Shown here in pieces: positions 41,652 to 50,476 of a DNA stretch of 64,000 nt. Each line of letters opens with the position of its first letter. Positions within the stretch are counted from its first letter, which is position 1. This stretch comes from Microthrixaceae bacterium. Its GTDB lineage: Bacteria; Actinomycetota; Acidimicrobiia; Acidimicrobiales; Microtrichaceae. The stretch spans positions 248,001-312,000 of the forward strand of contig JAMLGK010000001.1 in the NCBI GenBank assembly GCA_023957995.1, given 5' to 3'. The notes beneath the pieces are model-generated. The model made no database searches. It was not told where the DNA came from and was given only the letters and a program-made list of their open reading frames with translations. Position numbers and translations under genes: made by a program.

Positions 41652-42598
41652 TGGCCCAACGCCGCCGACTCCTGGTTCGCTACGGATGGCTCTCGATCGG
41701 GGCTGCCGTCTCGACGATGGCGATCAAGTTCATCGCCTACGCCATCACCGACTCGGTCGGGCTGCTCTCCGACGCGCTCGAGTCGACGGTGAACCTGGTG
41801 GCGGCGATCGGGGCCGTCACCTCCCTCACGATCGCGGCGCGCCCCGCCGACGAGGGCCACGAGTACGGCCACGCCAAGGCCGAATACTTCTCCTCGCTCG
41901 CCGAGGGACTGATGATCATGGTGGCAGCCGCCACGATCACCTGGGCCGCCATAGACCGACTCCTGCACCCCACCGAGATCGATCGGGTCGGGATCGGCCT
42001 GGTCTTCGCGGTCGGAGCGTCGCTGATCAACCTTGCGGTGTCGATCGTGCTCGGCCGGGTCGGCCGCCGCGAACGATCGATCGCCCTCGAGGCCGACTCG
42101 AGACACCTCATGACCGATGTGTGGACCACCGCCGGCGTCGTCGTGGCAGTCGCTCTGGTGGGAATCACCGGCTGGGAGTGGCTCGATGCCACCGTCGCAC
42201 TCGTGGTGGCCGCCAACATCGTCCGGGCAGGTCTACGTCTGGTGGCACGCTCCAGCAGAGGTCTGATGGACGCCGCACTACCCGACGAACAGCGGGCGCT
42301 CATCGACGCGATCCTCGAGTCGCACACCTCGGCCAGCACCATGTTCCACGGGATCCGCACCCGAGCGGCCGGTCACCGCGCGTTCATGTCGGTGCACGTG
42401 CTGGTGCCGGGCGCATGGACCGTGCAGCGGGCCCACGACTTCGTCGAGGTGGTCGAGGGCGATCTGCGCTCCGGGATCCCCGACCTGACCGTCGACACCC
42501 ACATCGAGCCACTCGAGGACCCCCGTTCGTTCTCCGACGAGGGACTCGACCGTCGTGCCGTGCCGCCGTCGGCCCACCCGGGCAATACACTCGGGTGA
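41651..42598 (+). CDS. Cation diffusion facilitator (CDF) transporter
   Basis: 315 residues. Six membrane helices are expected; the first is AVSTMAIKFIAYAITDSVGL. Metal-binding residues are in LLSDALESTVNLVAA (S-D-x-x-E in place of H-x-x-x-D) and in EADSRHLMTDVWTTAGV (H-x-x-x-D). GHEYGHAKAEYFSSL is a family signature. The C-terminal ferredoxin-like domain has a histidine pair in SVHVLVPG/DTHIEPLED. It exports a divalent metal such as Fe, Mn or Zn using protons. The promoter of the glycine riboswitch lies inside its last codons. Confidence 0.88.
   Translation: MAQRRRLLVRYGWLSIGAAVSTMAIKFIAYAITDSVGLLSDALESTVNLVAAIGAVTSLTIAARPADEGHEYGHAKAEYFSSLAEGLMIMVAAATITWAAIDRLLHPTEIDRVGIGLVFAVGASLINLAVSIVLGRVGRRERSIALEADSRHLMTDVWTTAGVVVAVALVGITGWEWLDATVALVVAANIVRAGLRLVARSSRGLMDAALPDEQRALIDAILESHTSASTMFHGIRTRAAGHRAFMSVHVLVPGAWTVQRAHDFVEVVEGDLRSGIPDLTVDTHIEPLEDPRSFSDEGLDRRAVPPSAHPGNTLG
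42586..42591 (+). promoter_or_regulatory. Putative -10 element for the riboswitch-gcvP transcript
   Basis: TACACT inside the end of the CDF gene; the predicted start near 42598 falls just before the first glycine aptamer. Confidence 0.45.
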
Positions 42599-42611
42599 CA
42601 AGCGATACCCC

Positions 42612-42797
42612 GTCCGGGAGAGTCCACCGACTCGTGCAGTTGCGAGCCGGTGGCGCCGAAGGAGCAACCGCCCCGGAATCTCTCAGGCACCAGGGACCGG
42701 TCGGGGAAGCACTCTGGAAAGCGGCCGCACCAGTGGTCCACCGAAGGTGAAAGTCGGCCCGCCGGCGAATCTCTCAGGTTCCGTGACAGAGGGGGCT
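42612..42797 (+). promoter_or_regulatory. Tandem glycine riboswitch
   Basis: Two glycine aptamers in a row. Aptamer 1 has CGGGAGAGTC, GCGCCGAAGGAGCAACCGCC and GAATCTCTCAGGCACCAGG. Aptamer 2 begins after GACCGGTCGGGG, with CACTCTGGAAAGC, CACCGAAGGTGAAAG and GAATCTCTCAGGTTCCG, ending in GACAGAGGGGG. These are the consensus cores of the class. It lies directly before gcvP and should turn it on when glycine is plentiful. No terminator stem with a T-run follows, so control at translation start is more likely. Confidence 0.95.
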
Positions 42798-42826
42798 CCG
42801 AGTTCGACCGAAACGTGGAGACCCCG

Positions 42827-45814
42827 ATGAGCCCTGCCCCGTCCCGACCGCACGAGACGAACGCCGCGGGTGGATCCCCCGGACCCGACTCCCGCGCCGA
42901 CTTCGCGCGGCGTCACATCGGCCCGGACCGCTCCGAGCGGACCAGGATGCTCGCCGAGGTCGGCTTCGACGACATGGCGTCGCTGCTGGACGCGGTGGTG
43001 CCCGAGTCGATCCGGAGCCACGAACCCCTCGCTCTCCACGAGGTGGTGCCGGGAGCGGGTTCCGGTGACGAATCCGCCGTGCTCGCGCGGCTGAGGGAGT
43101 TGGCATCGGCCAACGGGCGGTCGCGGAGCCTGATCGGAACCGGGTTCCACGGCACGATCACACCTTCGGTGATCCTGCGGAACATGATCGAGAACCCCGC
43201 CTGGTACACCGCCTACACGCCGTACCAGCCGGAGATCTCCCAGGGCCGCCTGGAGATGCTGCTCAACTTCCAGACCATGGTGGCTGACCTGTGCGGCATG
43301 GAGATCTCCAACGCTTCGATGCTCGATGAGGCCACCGCGGCGGCGGAAGCCATGACGCTGGCCCGACGCCAGTCGCGCTCCAAGGGCAACACCTTCTGGG
43401 TCGACAGGAACTGTCACCCCCAGGTCATCGACGTGGTGGTAGCACGCGCCCAACCACTCGGGCTGGAGGTGGTCCTCTTCGACGCGGCCGGCGCCGATGC
43501 ACAGGGACCGGTGCCCGACGGCACCTTCGGCCTCCTGCTCGCCCACATCGGCACCTCGGGCACCATTGCCGACCATCGAGGTCTCGTCGACAAGGCGCAC
43601 GAAGCCGACGCCGTGGTGTGCGTCACGACCGACCTCCTGGCCCTGACCCTGCTGGAGGGACCCGGGAACTGGGGCGCCGACGTGGTCGTCGGGTCAGCCC
43701 AGCGCTTCGGTGTGCCGATGGGCTACGGAGGTCCTCACGCAGGCTTCATGGCCGTCTCCGACAAGGCCAAGCGAGCGCTTCCGGGCCGCCTCGTCGGGGT
43801 GTCGGTCGATTCGGCGGGGCGTCCCGCCTACCGGTTGGCCCTGCAGACCCGCGAACAGCACATCCGTCGGGAGAAGGCCACCTCCAACATCTGCACCGCA
43901 CAGGTGCTCCTCGCCAATGTGGCCGCCGCGTATGCCGCCTACCACGGCCCCGATGGGCTCACCCGGATCGCGGCGCGGGTACACGCGCTGACCTCGGAGC
44001 TTCGTGAGGCCCTCGGCTCCGAGGGTCACCAACCCCTCGGCGACACCTGGTTCGACACGCTCACGGTCGAGGTTCCGGGCGCCGCCGACGCGGTCGTCTC
44101 CGCTGCATCGGAGCGAGGCATCAACCTGCGCAGGTTGGACGCCGATCGGGTGGGCATCACCCTCGATGAGTGCACCGACGACGACGTCATTGCGACGGTG
44201 GTGGAGGCGTTCACCGCTGCGACCGGATCCACCTCGACAGGTGATCCGCGTTCCACCGGAGGCCCCGCACCGGAACACGGAGCGGGATTGCCACCGGTTC
44301 TGGCGCGCACGACGGAGTTCCTGACGCACCCGAACTTCCACGACTACCGCTCCGAGACCGACATGATGCGCTACCTGCGACGCCTGGCGGATGCCGACCT
44401 CGCCCTCGATCGCACCATGATCCCGCTGGGCTCCTGCACCATGAAGCTCAACGCCGCCACCGAGATGATCCCGATCACCTGGCCCGAGTTCAGCGACCTG
44501 CACCCCTTCGCCCCGGCCGAGGACGCCGGGGGCTACCTGGAGCTGATCTCCGAACTGGAGGCGGCGCTCTGCCGAATCACCGGCTACGACGCCGTCTCGC
44601 TGCAGCCCAACGCCGGATCCCAGGGCGAGTTCGCGGGTTTGCTGGCGATCTCCAGGTTCCACCGCTCGCGCGGGGAATCACACCGCAACGTGTGCCTGAT
44701 CCCCGACTCCGCACACGGCACCAACGCTGCCAGTGCGGTGATGGCCGGGCTGCGGGTGGTGGTGGTCGCGACCGACACCGAGGGAAACGTGGACCTGGCC
44801 GATCTCGCGGCCAAGGCACAGGAACACTCCGAGAACCTGGCCGCGGCGATGGTCACCTATCCGTCGACCCACGGGGTGTTCGAGGAAGGGATCGTCGAAC
44901 TCTCCGAGTTGGTGCACTCCCACGGCGCCCAGGTGTACGTCGACGGCGCCAATCTGAACGCCCTCGTCGGCATCGCCCGACCGGGCTGGTTCGGCGGCGA
45001 CGTCAGCCACCTGAACCTCCACAAGACGTTCTGCATCCCCCACGGTGGAGGAGGACCCGGCGTGGGACCGGTGGTGGCGCGCTCGCACCTTGCCGAGTTC
45101 CTGCCCGGGCACCGGTTCTCACCTCGCCCCGAGGACCACGACATCGCCACCCCGGAGCGGCCCGAAGGTCGCCCGACGATCTCCGCCGCTCCCTTCGGCT
45201 CAGCCGGGATCCTGCCGATCTCCTGGGCCTACATCGCGCTCATGGGCGACGACCTGGCCGACGCGACAGCGGTGGCGATCCTCAGCGCCAACTACGTGGC
45301 CCGACGGCTTCGGACGCACTTCCCGATCCTCTACTCGGGAACCGACGGCCTGGTGGCGCACGAATGCATCGTGGACCTGCGCGAGATCACCAAGCAGACC
45401 GGTGTCACCGCCGAGGATGTCGCCAAACGGCTGATCGACTACGGATTCCACGCCCCGACGCTGGCGTTCCCGGTCGCAGGCACGCTCATGGTGGAACCGA
45501 CCGAGTCCGAATCGCTGGCGGAACTCGATCGGTTCTGTGACGCCATGAGCCAGATCGCCTCGGAGATCGACAGGGTCGCCGACGGCACCTGGCCCGCGGA
45601 GGACAACCCGTTGTGCAACTCCCCGCACACCGCCGAGGAGGTCGGCGCGGACGACTGGGAACACCCCTATCCGAGGTCCGTCGCCGGATGGCCCGTCACC
45701 CCTGCCCGCAACGGGCCGGCCAAGTACTGGCCTCCGGTGGGACGCATCGACGGCAGCTACGGCGACCGGAACCTCATGTGCTCGTGCCCGCCGGTACAGG
45801 ACCTGGCCGACTGA
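42827..45814 (+). CDS. gcvP: Glycine dehydrogenase (decarboxylating), P-protein
   Basis: 995 residues; single-chain P-protein fusing both halves. It binds glycine on PLP, releases CO2 and passes aminomethyl to GcvH. Visible motifs are [17 protein letters not shown] at the start, the segment [36 protein letters not shown], and the PLP lysine in [18 protein letters not shown]. The C-terminal [13 protein letters not shown] is typical. ATG 42827 with GTGGAG upstream fits the family start. The open frame upstream runs through the riboswitch and is not coding. gcvT is convergent 23 bases away. Confidence 0.97.
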   Translation: MSPAPSRPHETNAAGGSPGPDSRADFARRHIGPDRSERTRMLAEVGFDDMASLLDAVVPESIRSHEPLALHEVVPGAGSGDESAVLARLRELASANGRSRSLIGTGFHGTITPSVILRNMIENPAWYTAYTPYQPEISQGRLEMLLNFQTMVADLCGMEISNASMLDEATAAAEAMTLARRQSRSKGNTFWVDRNCHPQVIDVVVARAQPLGLEVVLFDAAGADAQGPVPDGTFGLLLAHIGTSGTIADHRGLVDKAHEADAVVCVTTDLLALTLLEGPGNWGADVVVGSAQRFGVPMGYGGPHAGFMAVSDKAKRALPGRLVGVSVDSAGRPAYRLALQTREQHIRREKATSNICTAQVLLANVAAAYAAYHGPDGLTRIAARVHALTSELREALGSEGHQPLGDTWFDTLTVEVPGAADAVVSAASERGINLRRLDADRVGITLDECTDDDVIATVVEAFTAATGSTSTGDPRSTGGPAPEHGAGLPPVLARTTEFLTHPNFHDYRSETDMMRYLRRLADADLALDRTMIPLGSCTMKLNAATEMIPITWPEFSDLHPFAPAEDAGGYLELISELEAALCRITGYDAVSLQPNAGSQGEFAGLLAISRFHRSRGESHRNVCLIPDSAHGTNAASAVMAGLRVVVVATDTEGNVDLADLAAKAQEHSENLAAAMVTYPSTHGVFEEGIVELSELVHSHGAQVYVDGANLNALVGIARPGWFGGDVSHLNLHKTFCIPHGGGGPGVGPVVARSHLAEFLPGHRFSPRPEDHDIATPERPEGRPTISAAPFGSAGILPISWAYIALMGDDLADATAVAILSANYVARRLRTHFPILYSGTDGLVAHECIVDLREITKQTGVTAEDVAKRLIDYGFHAPTLAFPVAGTLMVEPTESESLAELDRFCDAMSQIASEIDRVADGTWPAEDNPLCNSPHTAEEVGADDWEHPYPRSVAGWPVTPARNGPAKYWPPVGRIDGSYGDRNLMCSCPPVQDLAD

Positions 45815-45837
45815 GGGTCATCCGGCCGACGCCGGTG

Positions 45838-46920
45838 TCAGGGCTTTCGGCCCACGAAGGGCATCTCGACCACGACCGCGGGGACCTCGCCACCGCGTGC
45901 GTCGAGGCTCAGGACATCGCCGGGCTCCACGTCCGGGCTCAGCATGGCCATCGCCACGCCATGGCCCAGCGTGGGTGAGAAGTTGCCCGAGGTCACCGAT
46001 CCGACCTGTTCGCCCGAACGCAGCACCGCCTGGCCCTCCCGCGGAGGGCGACGACCCTCGGTGGTCAGACCCCTCAGAACCGGATCGACCCCCGCAGCGC
46101 GTTGGGTTTCCAGGGCGGAGCGCCCGGGGAACTCACCCTTGTCCCAGCCCACCACCCAGCCCAGGCCGGCATTGAGCGGCGTGATCCCCACGCCGAGTTC
46201 GTGGCCGTGCAGCGGCAGTCCGGCCTCGAGTCTCAAGGTGTCGCGTGCCCCGAGGCCTGCGGGTTGGATCCCCGCATCGAGGAGCGCGTCCCAGAACTCC
46301 GCCGCCACGGCGACCGGAACCGCGCACTCGACCCCGTCCTCACCGGTGTAGCCCGTTCCAGCGACCGTGCAGGCATGCCCGCCGAACTCGAAGCCGGCAA
46401 CCCTGAAGCGACCGACCGCGGCCGCGTCCGCGCTCACCGCTGCCAGGCGCTGCCGGGCATCGGGTCCCTGCACGGCCAGCACCGCCCGCTCCGCCGTGGT
46501 GTCTCGCACCTTCAGCTGTCCGGAGGTGTCGCCGGCGACAGCGCCTGCGAGGGCATCGCTGACCCGCTGGGTGTTCGATGCGTTCGGCATCACGTCGAAC
46601 GTCTCGTCATCGATCCACCACACGATGATGTCGTCGAGCACACCACCGGAGTCATCCAGCAGGTGCGTGTACTGGGCCCGACCCGGCGACACGCGGTCCA
46701 GGTCGTTGGTGAACGTGCCCTGGATGGCCCGGTGGGCGGACTCCCCCTCGACGCGGACCGTTCCCAGGTGGCTGACATCGAACACCACCGCCTCCGAACG
46801 GCACAGACGGTGCTCCTCGAGCGTCCCCGTGGGGTACGACAGCGGCATTTCCCAACCACCGAAGGGCACCATGCGTGCATCCAGTCGACGGTGTTGTGCG
46901 TCAAGCGGTGAAGTCTTCAC
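45838..46920 (-). CDS. gcvT: Aminomethyltransferase, T-protein of glycine cleavage
   Basis: 360 residues. It takes the aminomethyl group from GcvH, releases ammonia and forms methylene-tetrahydrofolate. MVPFGGWEMPLSYPTG (residues 17-32), VFDVSHLGTVRVEG, DDIIVWWIDDETF and the folate-site aspartate region are normal. AGTGYTGEDGVE and AGLPLHGHELGVGI complete the family pattern. The start is GTG 46920. Unlike gcvP it has no riboswitch. Confidence 0.96.
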   Translation of the reverse strand: MKTSPLDAQHRRLDARMVPFGGWEMPLSYPTGTLEEHRLCRSEAVVFDVSHLGTVRVEGESAHRAIQGTFTNDLDRVSPGRAQYTHLLDDSGGVLDDIIVWWIDDETFDVMPNASNTQRVSDALAGAVAGDTSGQLKVRDTTAERAVLAVQGPDARQRLAAVSADAAAVGRFRVAGFEFGGHACTVAGTGYTGEDGVECAVPVAVAAEFWDALLDAGIQPAGLGARDTLRLEAGLPLHGHELGVGITPLNAGLGWVVGWDKGEFPGRSALETQRAAGVDPVLRGLTTEGRRPPREGQAVLRSGEQVGSVTSGNFSPTLGHGVAMAMLSPDVEPGDVLSLDARGGEVPAVVVEMPFVGRKP

Positions 46921-46927
46921 CGGGTGG

Positions 46928-46933
46928 ACACTA
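46928..46933 (-). promoter_or_regulatory. Putative -10 element for gcvT
   Basis: Minus-strand TAGTGT, seven bases, GTG at 46920; the short gap leaves no room for a glycine riboswitch in the mRNA. Confidence 0.45.
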
Positions 46934-47002
46934 CCGGGCTGTCCCGTCCGAGCCGTATGCCGGCCCAGCGGGAACCGGTGATCTGCCGGGCGGCGCTACC
47001 GG

Positions 47003-47533
47003 TCAGACCGCAGAAGCGGGTGGTGCTTCCGCGTCGAGGTCCGGCTCGGCCGCCGGGCTGGCGGCGGGAGTCGGACGCAGCTCCACGATGGCAGCGTCCA
47101 GGTCGTCCTTCACGCCGCCCAGTGCGAGCACGTTGAACACTCCCTGGCCGGCGTTCAGCACGTCGATGAGCTCGTCGCCCGAGGCCACCACAACGGAGTT
47201 CTTGCCGTTGATCACCAGATTGGCCGTGGCGATGTCCTCTCCGAGCGATTCGCGCAGGTATGCGAACACATCACGCACCGACTCGAGCTTCAACCCTGCA
47301 TCCAGGAGCTGCTTGATCACCTTCAGCTCGAGCAGGTCACGGTAGGAGTAGCGGCGCCGGCTTCCGGAACCCTTGGCATCGGCCAGAGAGGGGCGTACGA
47401 GGTCGGTACGAGCCCAGTAGTCGAGCTGTCGATAGCTGATTCCGACGATCTCAGCGGTCTTTCGGCCGCTGAAGCCGTCTTCGTAGGTCTCCACGATCGT
47501 CTCCAGGTCCTGTGGTCGGTAGGCGGATGACAC
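47003..47533 (-). CDS. MerR-family regulator (Rv1830-like)
   Basis: About 176 residues from GTG 47533. The helix-turn-helix is FSGRKTAEIVGISYRQLDYW (residues about 20-39), followed by ARTDLVRPS and the wing SRRRYSYRDLLELKVIKQLL. A C-terminal part follows (NLVINGKNSVVVASGDELID). The order FHA-MerR-DUF151-MerR on one strand matches Rv1827-Rv1830 of Mycobacterium. GTG 47533 is preferred over GTG 47584 because TAGTTT lies five bases upstream and the extra 17 residues look unlike the family. Confidence 0.85.
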   Translation of the reverse strand: MSSAYRPQDLETIVETYEDGFSGRKTAEIVGISYRQLDYWARTDLVRPSLADAKGSGSRRRYSYRDLLELKVIKQLLDAGLKLESVRDVFAYLRESLGEDIATANLVINGKNSVVVASGDELIDVLNAGQGVFNVLALGGVKDDLDAAIVELRPTPAASPAAEPDLDAEAPPASAV

Positions 47534-47538
47534 CGGTG

Positions 47539-47544
47539 AAACTA
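47539..47544 (-). promoter_or_regulatory. Putative -10 element for the MerR gene
   Basis: Minus-strand TAGTTT, five bases, GTG at 47533. Confidence 0.35.
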
Positions 47545-47600
47545 CCCCGGCGTGACCATTGTGGGGTGGATGACGCGCGATCACACTCCCAGCGCCGATT

Positions 47601-48101
47601 TCAGCTGGCGAAGTCGTCCGGGGTCACGTTCTCGATGAACTCCTGGAACTCCTCGAGCACCTCTTCGGGTGACTCGTCGCCGGCCTCCTCGGTGTAGCCC
47701 GCCTCGGCCATGAGCTCCTCGGTGGCGAAGATCGGTGCGTCCACCCTGACCGCGAGCGCCACCGCGTCGGATGGCCGCGCAGAGACCTCTGTGGTCGGTT
47801 CGTCCTCATCGCCATCGGCATCCACGAGGTGCAGATCCGCATAGAACGTGGTGTCGCGGAGCTCGGTGAGCACGACGCGTTGCAGCGAGAAGCCCAGCAC
47901 CTCGATCAGTTTGCAGGCGAGGTCGTGGGTCAGCGGCCGAGGGGGGTCCACCCCGTCCAGAGCAAAGGCGATGGCTGCCGCCTCGGGTCCGCCGATGAAG
48001 ATCGACAGCCGACGGTGACGTCCACCGCGTTCCTGCAACAGGAGTACGGGCGTGTTGCTCGGCAACTCGACGCGCACTCCGAGCAGTTCCAACTCAACCA
48101 C
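47601..48101 (-). CDS. DUF151 (bifunctional nuclease family) protein
   Basis: 166 residues. LPSNTPVLLLQERGGRHRRL then LSIFIGGPEAAAIAFALDGV and RPLTHDLACKLIEVLGFSLQ are the DUF151 hallmarks, followed by VSARPSDAVALAVRVDAPIF. Some plant members have nuclease activity; the bacterial role is unsettled. The C-terminal acidic tail (EEVLEEFQEF) is longer than the core. It sits between two MerR genes, as in mycobacteria. Confidence 0.92.
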   Translation of the reverse strand: MVELELLGVRVELPSNTPVLLLQERGGRHRRLSIFIGGPEAAAIAFALDGVDPPRPLTHDLACKLIEVLGFSLQRVVLTELRDTTFYADLHLVDADGDEDEPTTEVSARPSDAVALAVRVDAPIFATEELMAEAGYTEEAGDESPEEVLEEFQEFIENVTPDDFAS

Positions 48102-48107
48102 GTCGTC

Positions 48108-48113
48108 AGCCTA
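48108..48113 (-). promoter_or_regulatory. Putative -10 element for the DUF151 gene
   Basis: Minus-strand TAGGCT, six bases, GTG at 48101; located in the 22-base gap after the FtsR-like gene. Confidence 0.45.
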
Positions 48114-48123
48114 CCCGGCGACC

Positions 48124-49515
48124 CTAGGGGGCCAGGTTCGGTCCGAGTTCTTCTGCCAACAACGCAGCATGCAGAGAGGCTCCCAGGTCGGCCAGCTCGG
48201 TCACGGTCTCCGCCGCTCGTGCCCGCGATGCAGGATTGCGTTGCTTCAGCAGTGGCATCGCGACCTGTTCGAGAAGCCCGGCCTCCCGGTCGGCGGCAAC
48301 CTTGTAGATCCGGAGGTGGCGCGGGGTGAGGCCGAGATCGGCCCCGCGTTTGGCAAGTCGGGCGATCTCGATCTCGCGTCCCGTGTAGACCGCCTCACCG
48401 GCGACATCGATGGGTGCGAGAAGACCGAACTCCTCGAGTGCATCGAGGGTCTCCTCGGTGATCCCGACCTCGTCGACCAGTTCGTCCCGGCTCAGCTGGC
48501 GCATGGCCGCCTCCCTGTCCTTCGTTGAGGCGCCCTGTTGGCTACCGGCTCCGGAGGGCGCTGTCTCTCCGGCTCCGTTCTGCTCGCCGCCGGATTCTGC
48601 GGTGCTGCGTGGCGAATCGGCTCGCCGGCTCCTCGCTCCCCGAGCGGGGTCCGGCTCGGATCCACCGCTCTTTCCTGCTGGAGTGCTGGTCGCCCGGGTG
48701 CCGGCCGAGATGGAACGCTCCGAGTCCGATGCCGTCTCGGGATCGGATCCAGCTCCCAGGGCGATCGCCGCCGGATCCGGAGTGGCTGTGTCCCCGGACT
48801 TCGTGTCCCCGGACTCGGGGTCGTCTGGGTTCGTGTCGGCTGGGTTCGTGTCGGCTGGGTTCGTGTCCGCGGACTTGGGGTCGTCCGGGTTCGTGTCGGT
48901 CGAGTTGGCGAGTGCCGGCTCGGGCCCGTCGTCGTCGGAGGACTCAGCGACCTCCTGTGGGGACTCCTGCAGAGCTGCGACGAGATCGGCCGGCGAGGAA
49001 TACCGCGGCGCATCCTGGGCCTTGGCACGCCTGCGCACAGACCCACTCCCGGCCGCCCTGTTCGCACCGGCGCGAGTGGGGTGCGATGCCGACTGTGCAG
49101 CGCTCCGACGTGCCTCCGAGGCCTCGGAATCCACGGTCTCGGCACGTTTGCGATCGACCTCCTCCGCAGCGGCCGCCTCGGCAACCGCTGTCCAGAGCGT
49201 GGGTTGGTCGCCCGCCCCGGCATCGATCACATCCACGCCCTTCTCGAGGGCACGGCGTATCACCTTCAGGGGCAGGAAATGGTCGCGCTGCTGGCGCAGT
49301 ATCCAGCGCAGACGCTCGATGTCGGCGTCGCGGAACTGCCGATAGCCCGATGCGTTGCGCTCCGGTTCGACCAACCCCTGGCTCTCGAGGAACCTGATCT
49401 TGGAGATGGTTACGTCCGGGAACTCCTCGGTCAGCACTGCCAGCACCTCGCCGATGGAGAGTGGCTGTTGTGCGTTGGCGCCGCTCTCCGGCGCGATCTC
49501 ATCGAGTTCAGCCAT
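48124..49515 (-). CDS. FtsR-like MerR-family regulator with a long disordered insert
   Basis: About 463 residues, nearly twice the usual 250. The N-terminal MerR domain reads [20 protein letters not shown], then [15 protein letters not shown] and [21 protein letters not shown] roughly 200-residue Ser/Asp/Pro-rich insert follows, including NPADT repeats from a 15-bp array (48827-48871). The C-terminal half ([39 protein letters not shown] helix) is the FtsR/Rv1828-type effector region. FtsR controls ftsZ in Corynebacterium; whether this one does is inference. ATG 49515 is chosen; GTG 49527 is an alternative. Confidence 0.82.
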   Translation of the reverse strand: MAELDEIAPESGANAQQPLSIGEVLAVLTEEFPDVTISKIRFLESQGLVEPERNASGYRQFRDADIERLRWILRQQRDHFLPLKVIRRALEKGVDVIDAGAGDQPTLWTAVAEAAAAEEVDRKRAETVDSEASEARRSAAQSASHPTRAGANRAAGSGSVRRRAKAQDAPRYSSPADLVAALQESPQEVAESSDDDGPEPALANSTDTNPDDPKSADTNPADTNPADTNPDDPESGDTKSGDTATPDPAAIALGAGSDPETASDSERSISAGTRATSTPAGKSGGSEPDPARGARSRRADSPRSTAESGGEQNGAGETAPSGAGSQQGASTKDREAAMRQLSRDELVDEVGITEETLDALEEFGLLAPIDVAGEAVYTGREIEIARLAKRGADLGLTPRHLRIYKVAADREAGLLEQVAMPLLKQRNPASRARAAETVTELADLGASLHAALLAEELGPNLAP

Positions 49516-49524
49516 CGTGGTTCT

Positions 49525-49580
49525 CACACATCATCGGCCTCACACATCATCGGCCTCACACATCATCGGCCTCACACATT
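49525..49580. repeat. 16-bp tandem repeat between FHA and FtsR-like genes
   Basis: Three exact units CACACATCATCGGCCT (49525-49572) plus a partial fourth. The array fills the gap between the two genes and includes the FHA stop codon (49572-49574). As 16 is not a multiple of three, copy changes would shift any read-through frame. Confidence 0.9.
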
Positions 49581-50030
49581 GTCCCCGAGGGACCCGATCA
49601 CGAACACGAGCCGGAACTTGCCGACCTGTATCTGGGCCCCCTCGCGCAGCGGTGCCGAGTCGACCCGTTCTCCGTCGAGGTAGGTGCCGTTGAGTGAACC
49701 GGCGTCCTCGATCCGGTACTGGCCACTTCCCTCGGTGCGCACGATCGCGTGGTGCCTCGACACGGTCACGTCGTCGAGGAAGATCGAACTGTCGGGATGG
49801 CGCCCGATCGTCGTCTCGCCGGGTTCGAGCGCGTACCGGGCCCCGGCGGTGGCTCCGCGGGTGACCACGAGCTGACCAACTTCACCTGCATCCGGTATGT
49901 CGACACCGACCTGGGGATAGTTGCCGGTCACATCATCGCCGTCGGGCAGGGTCGCTCCGCACGCGGTGCAGAAGTTCCCCCCGTGAGGGTTCGACACACC
50001 GCAGCGTGGACACTCGACACCCTCGACCAC
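49572..50030 (-). CDS. FHA-domain protein with N-terminal zinc ribbon (GarA-position)
   Basis: About 152 residues from GTG 50030. The zinc ribbon is CPRCGVSNPHGGNFCTACG (residues 7-25). The FHA domain has TIGRHPDSSIFLDDVTVSRH, the phosphothreonine-binding GRH-x-S and S-R-H, then EDAGSLNGTYLDGERV. The place after gcvH and before FtsR is that of GarA in mycobacteria, which controls glutamate metabolism when phosphorylated at an ETTS motif. No ETTS motif is present here, so control must differ. GTG 50030 avoids an 88-base overlap with gcvH. Confidence 0.85.
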   Translation of the reverse strand: MVEGVECPRCGVSNPHGGNFCTACGATLPDGDDVTGNYPQVGVDIPDAGEVGQLVVTRGATAGARYALEPGETTIGRHPDSSIFLDDVTVSRHHAIVRTEGSGQYRIEDAGSLNGTYLDGERVDSAPLREGAQIQVGKFRLVFVIGSLGDNV

Positions 50031-50035
50031 GTCGC

Positions 50036-50416
50036 TCAGCCCTCGATCAGCGCCGCGTACGCCTCGGATGTCATCAGAGACTCCACTGCGGCGGGATCGC
50101 TCAGTTCGATCACGACCATCCAACCCTCACCGTAAGGTTCACCGTTGACCAGCTCGGGGCTGTCCTCGAGGGCGAGGTTCACCTCGGCCACCTTGCCGGC
50201 GACGGGTGCGTAGATCTCCGAGACGGACTTGGTGGACTCGACCTCTCCGAGGACGTCGCCCTGGGCCACCTCGTCGCCGAGGGTCGGCAACTGCACGAAC
50301 ACCACGTCACCGAGTGCCTCCTGGGCGTAGTCGGTGACACCCACGCGTGCTCGGTTGCCGTCGAGGGACACCCATTCGTGGTCCTTCGTGTATCTGAGTT
50401 CGACCGGGATGTTCAT
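50036..50416 (-). CDS. gcvH: Glycine cleavage system H-protein
   Basis: 126 residues. YTKDHEWVSLDGNRARVGVT starts the protein. The lipoyl-lysine lies in LGEVESTKSVSEIYAPVAG (Lys near residue 60), and LVNGEPYGEGWMVVIE closes the fold. It shuttles the aminomethyl group between GcvP and GcvT. The gene lies about 3.1 kb beyond the gcvT start, next to the FHA gene. It has a -10 seven bases before ATG 50416. The upstream frame to 50455 is not needed. Confidence 0.95.
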   Translation of the reverse strand: MNIPVELRYTKDHEWVSLDGNRARVGVTDYAQEALGDVVFVQLPTLGDEVAQGDVLGEVESTKSVSEIYAPVAGKVAEVNLALEDSPELVNGEPYGEGWMVVIELSDPAAVESLMTSEAYAALIEG

Positions 50417-50423
50417 GATCGCG

Positions 50424-50429
50424 ACGGTA
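50424..50429 (-). promoter_or_regulatory. Putative -10 element for gcvH
   Basis: Minus-strand TACCGT, seven bases, ATG at 50416; would drive gcvH-FHA-FtsR as one leaderless transcript. Confidence 0.45.
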
Positions 50430-50476
50430 CCCGAGGCGCCGCACCCTCCGCGCACCGAGCTGAACCTCCGGGCATC

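Noticed and set aside
42650..42826. In-frame extension of gcvP upstream
   Set aside because: It would translate the glycine riboswitch; family proteins start near FARRHIGPD and ATG 42827 has a ribosome site.
49525..49580. CRISPR array
   Set aside because: Units are contiguous with no spacers and no cas genes are present; the same holds for 2646-2735.
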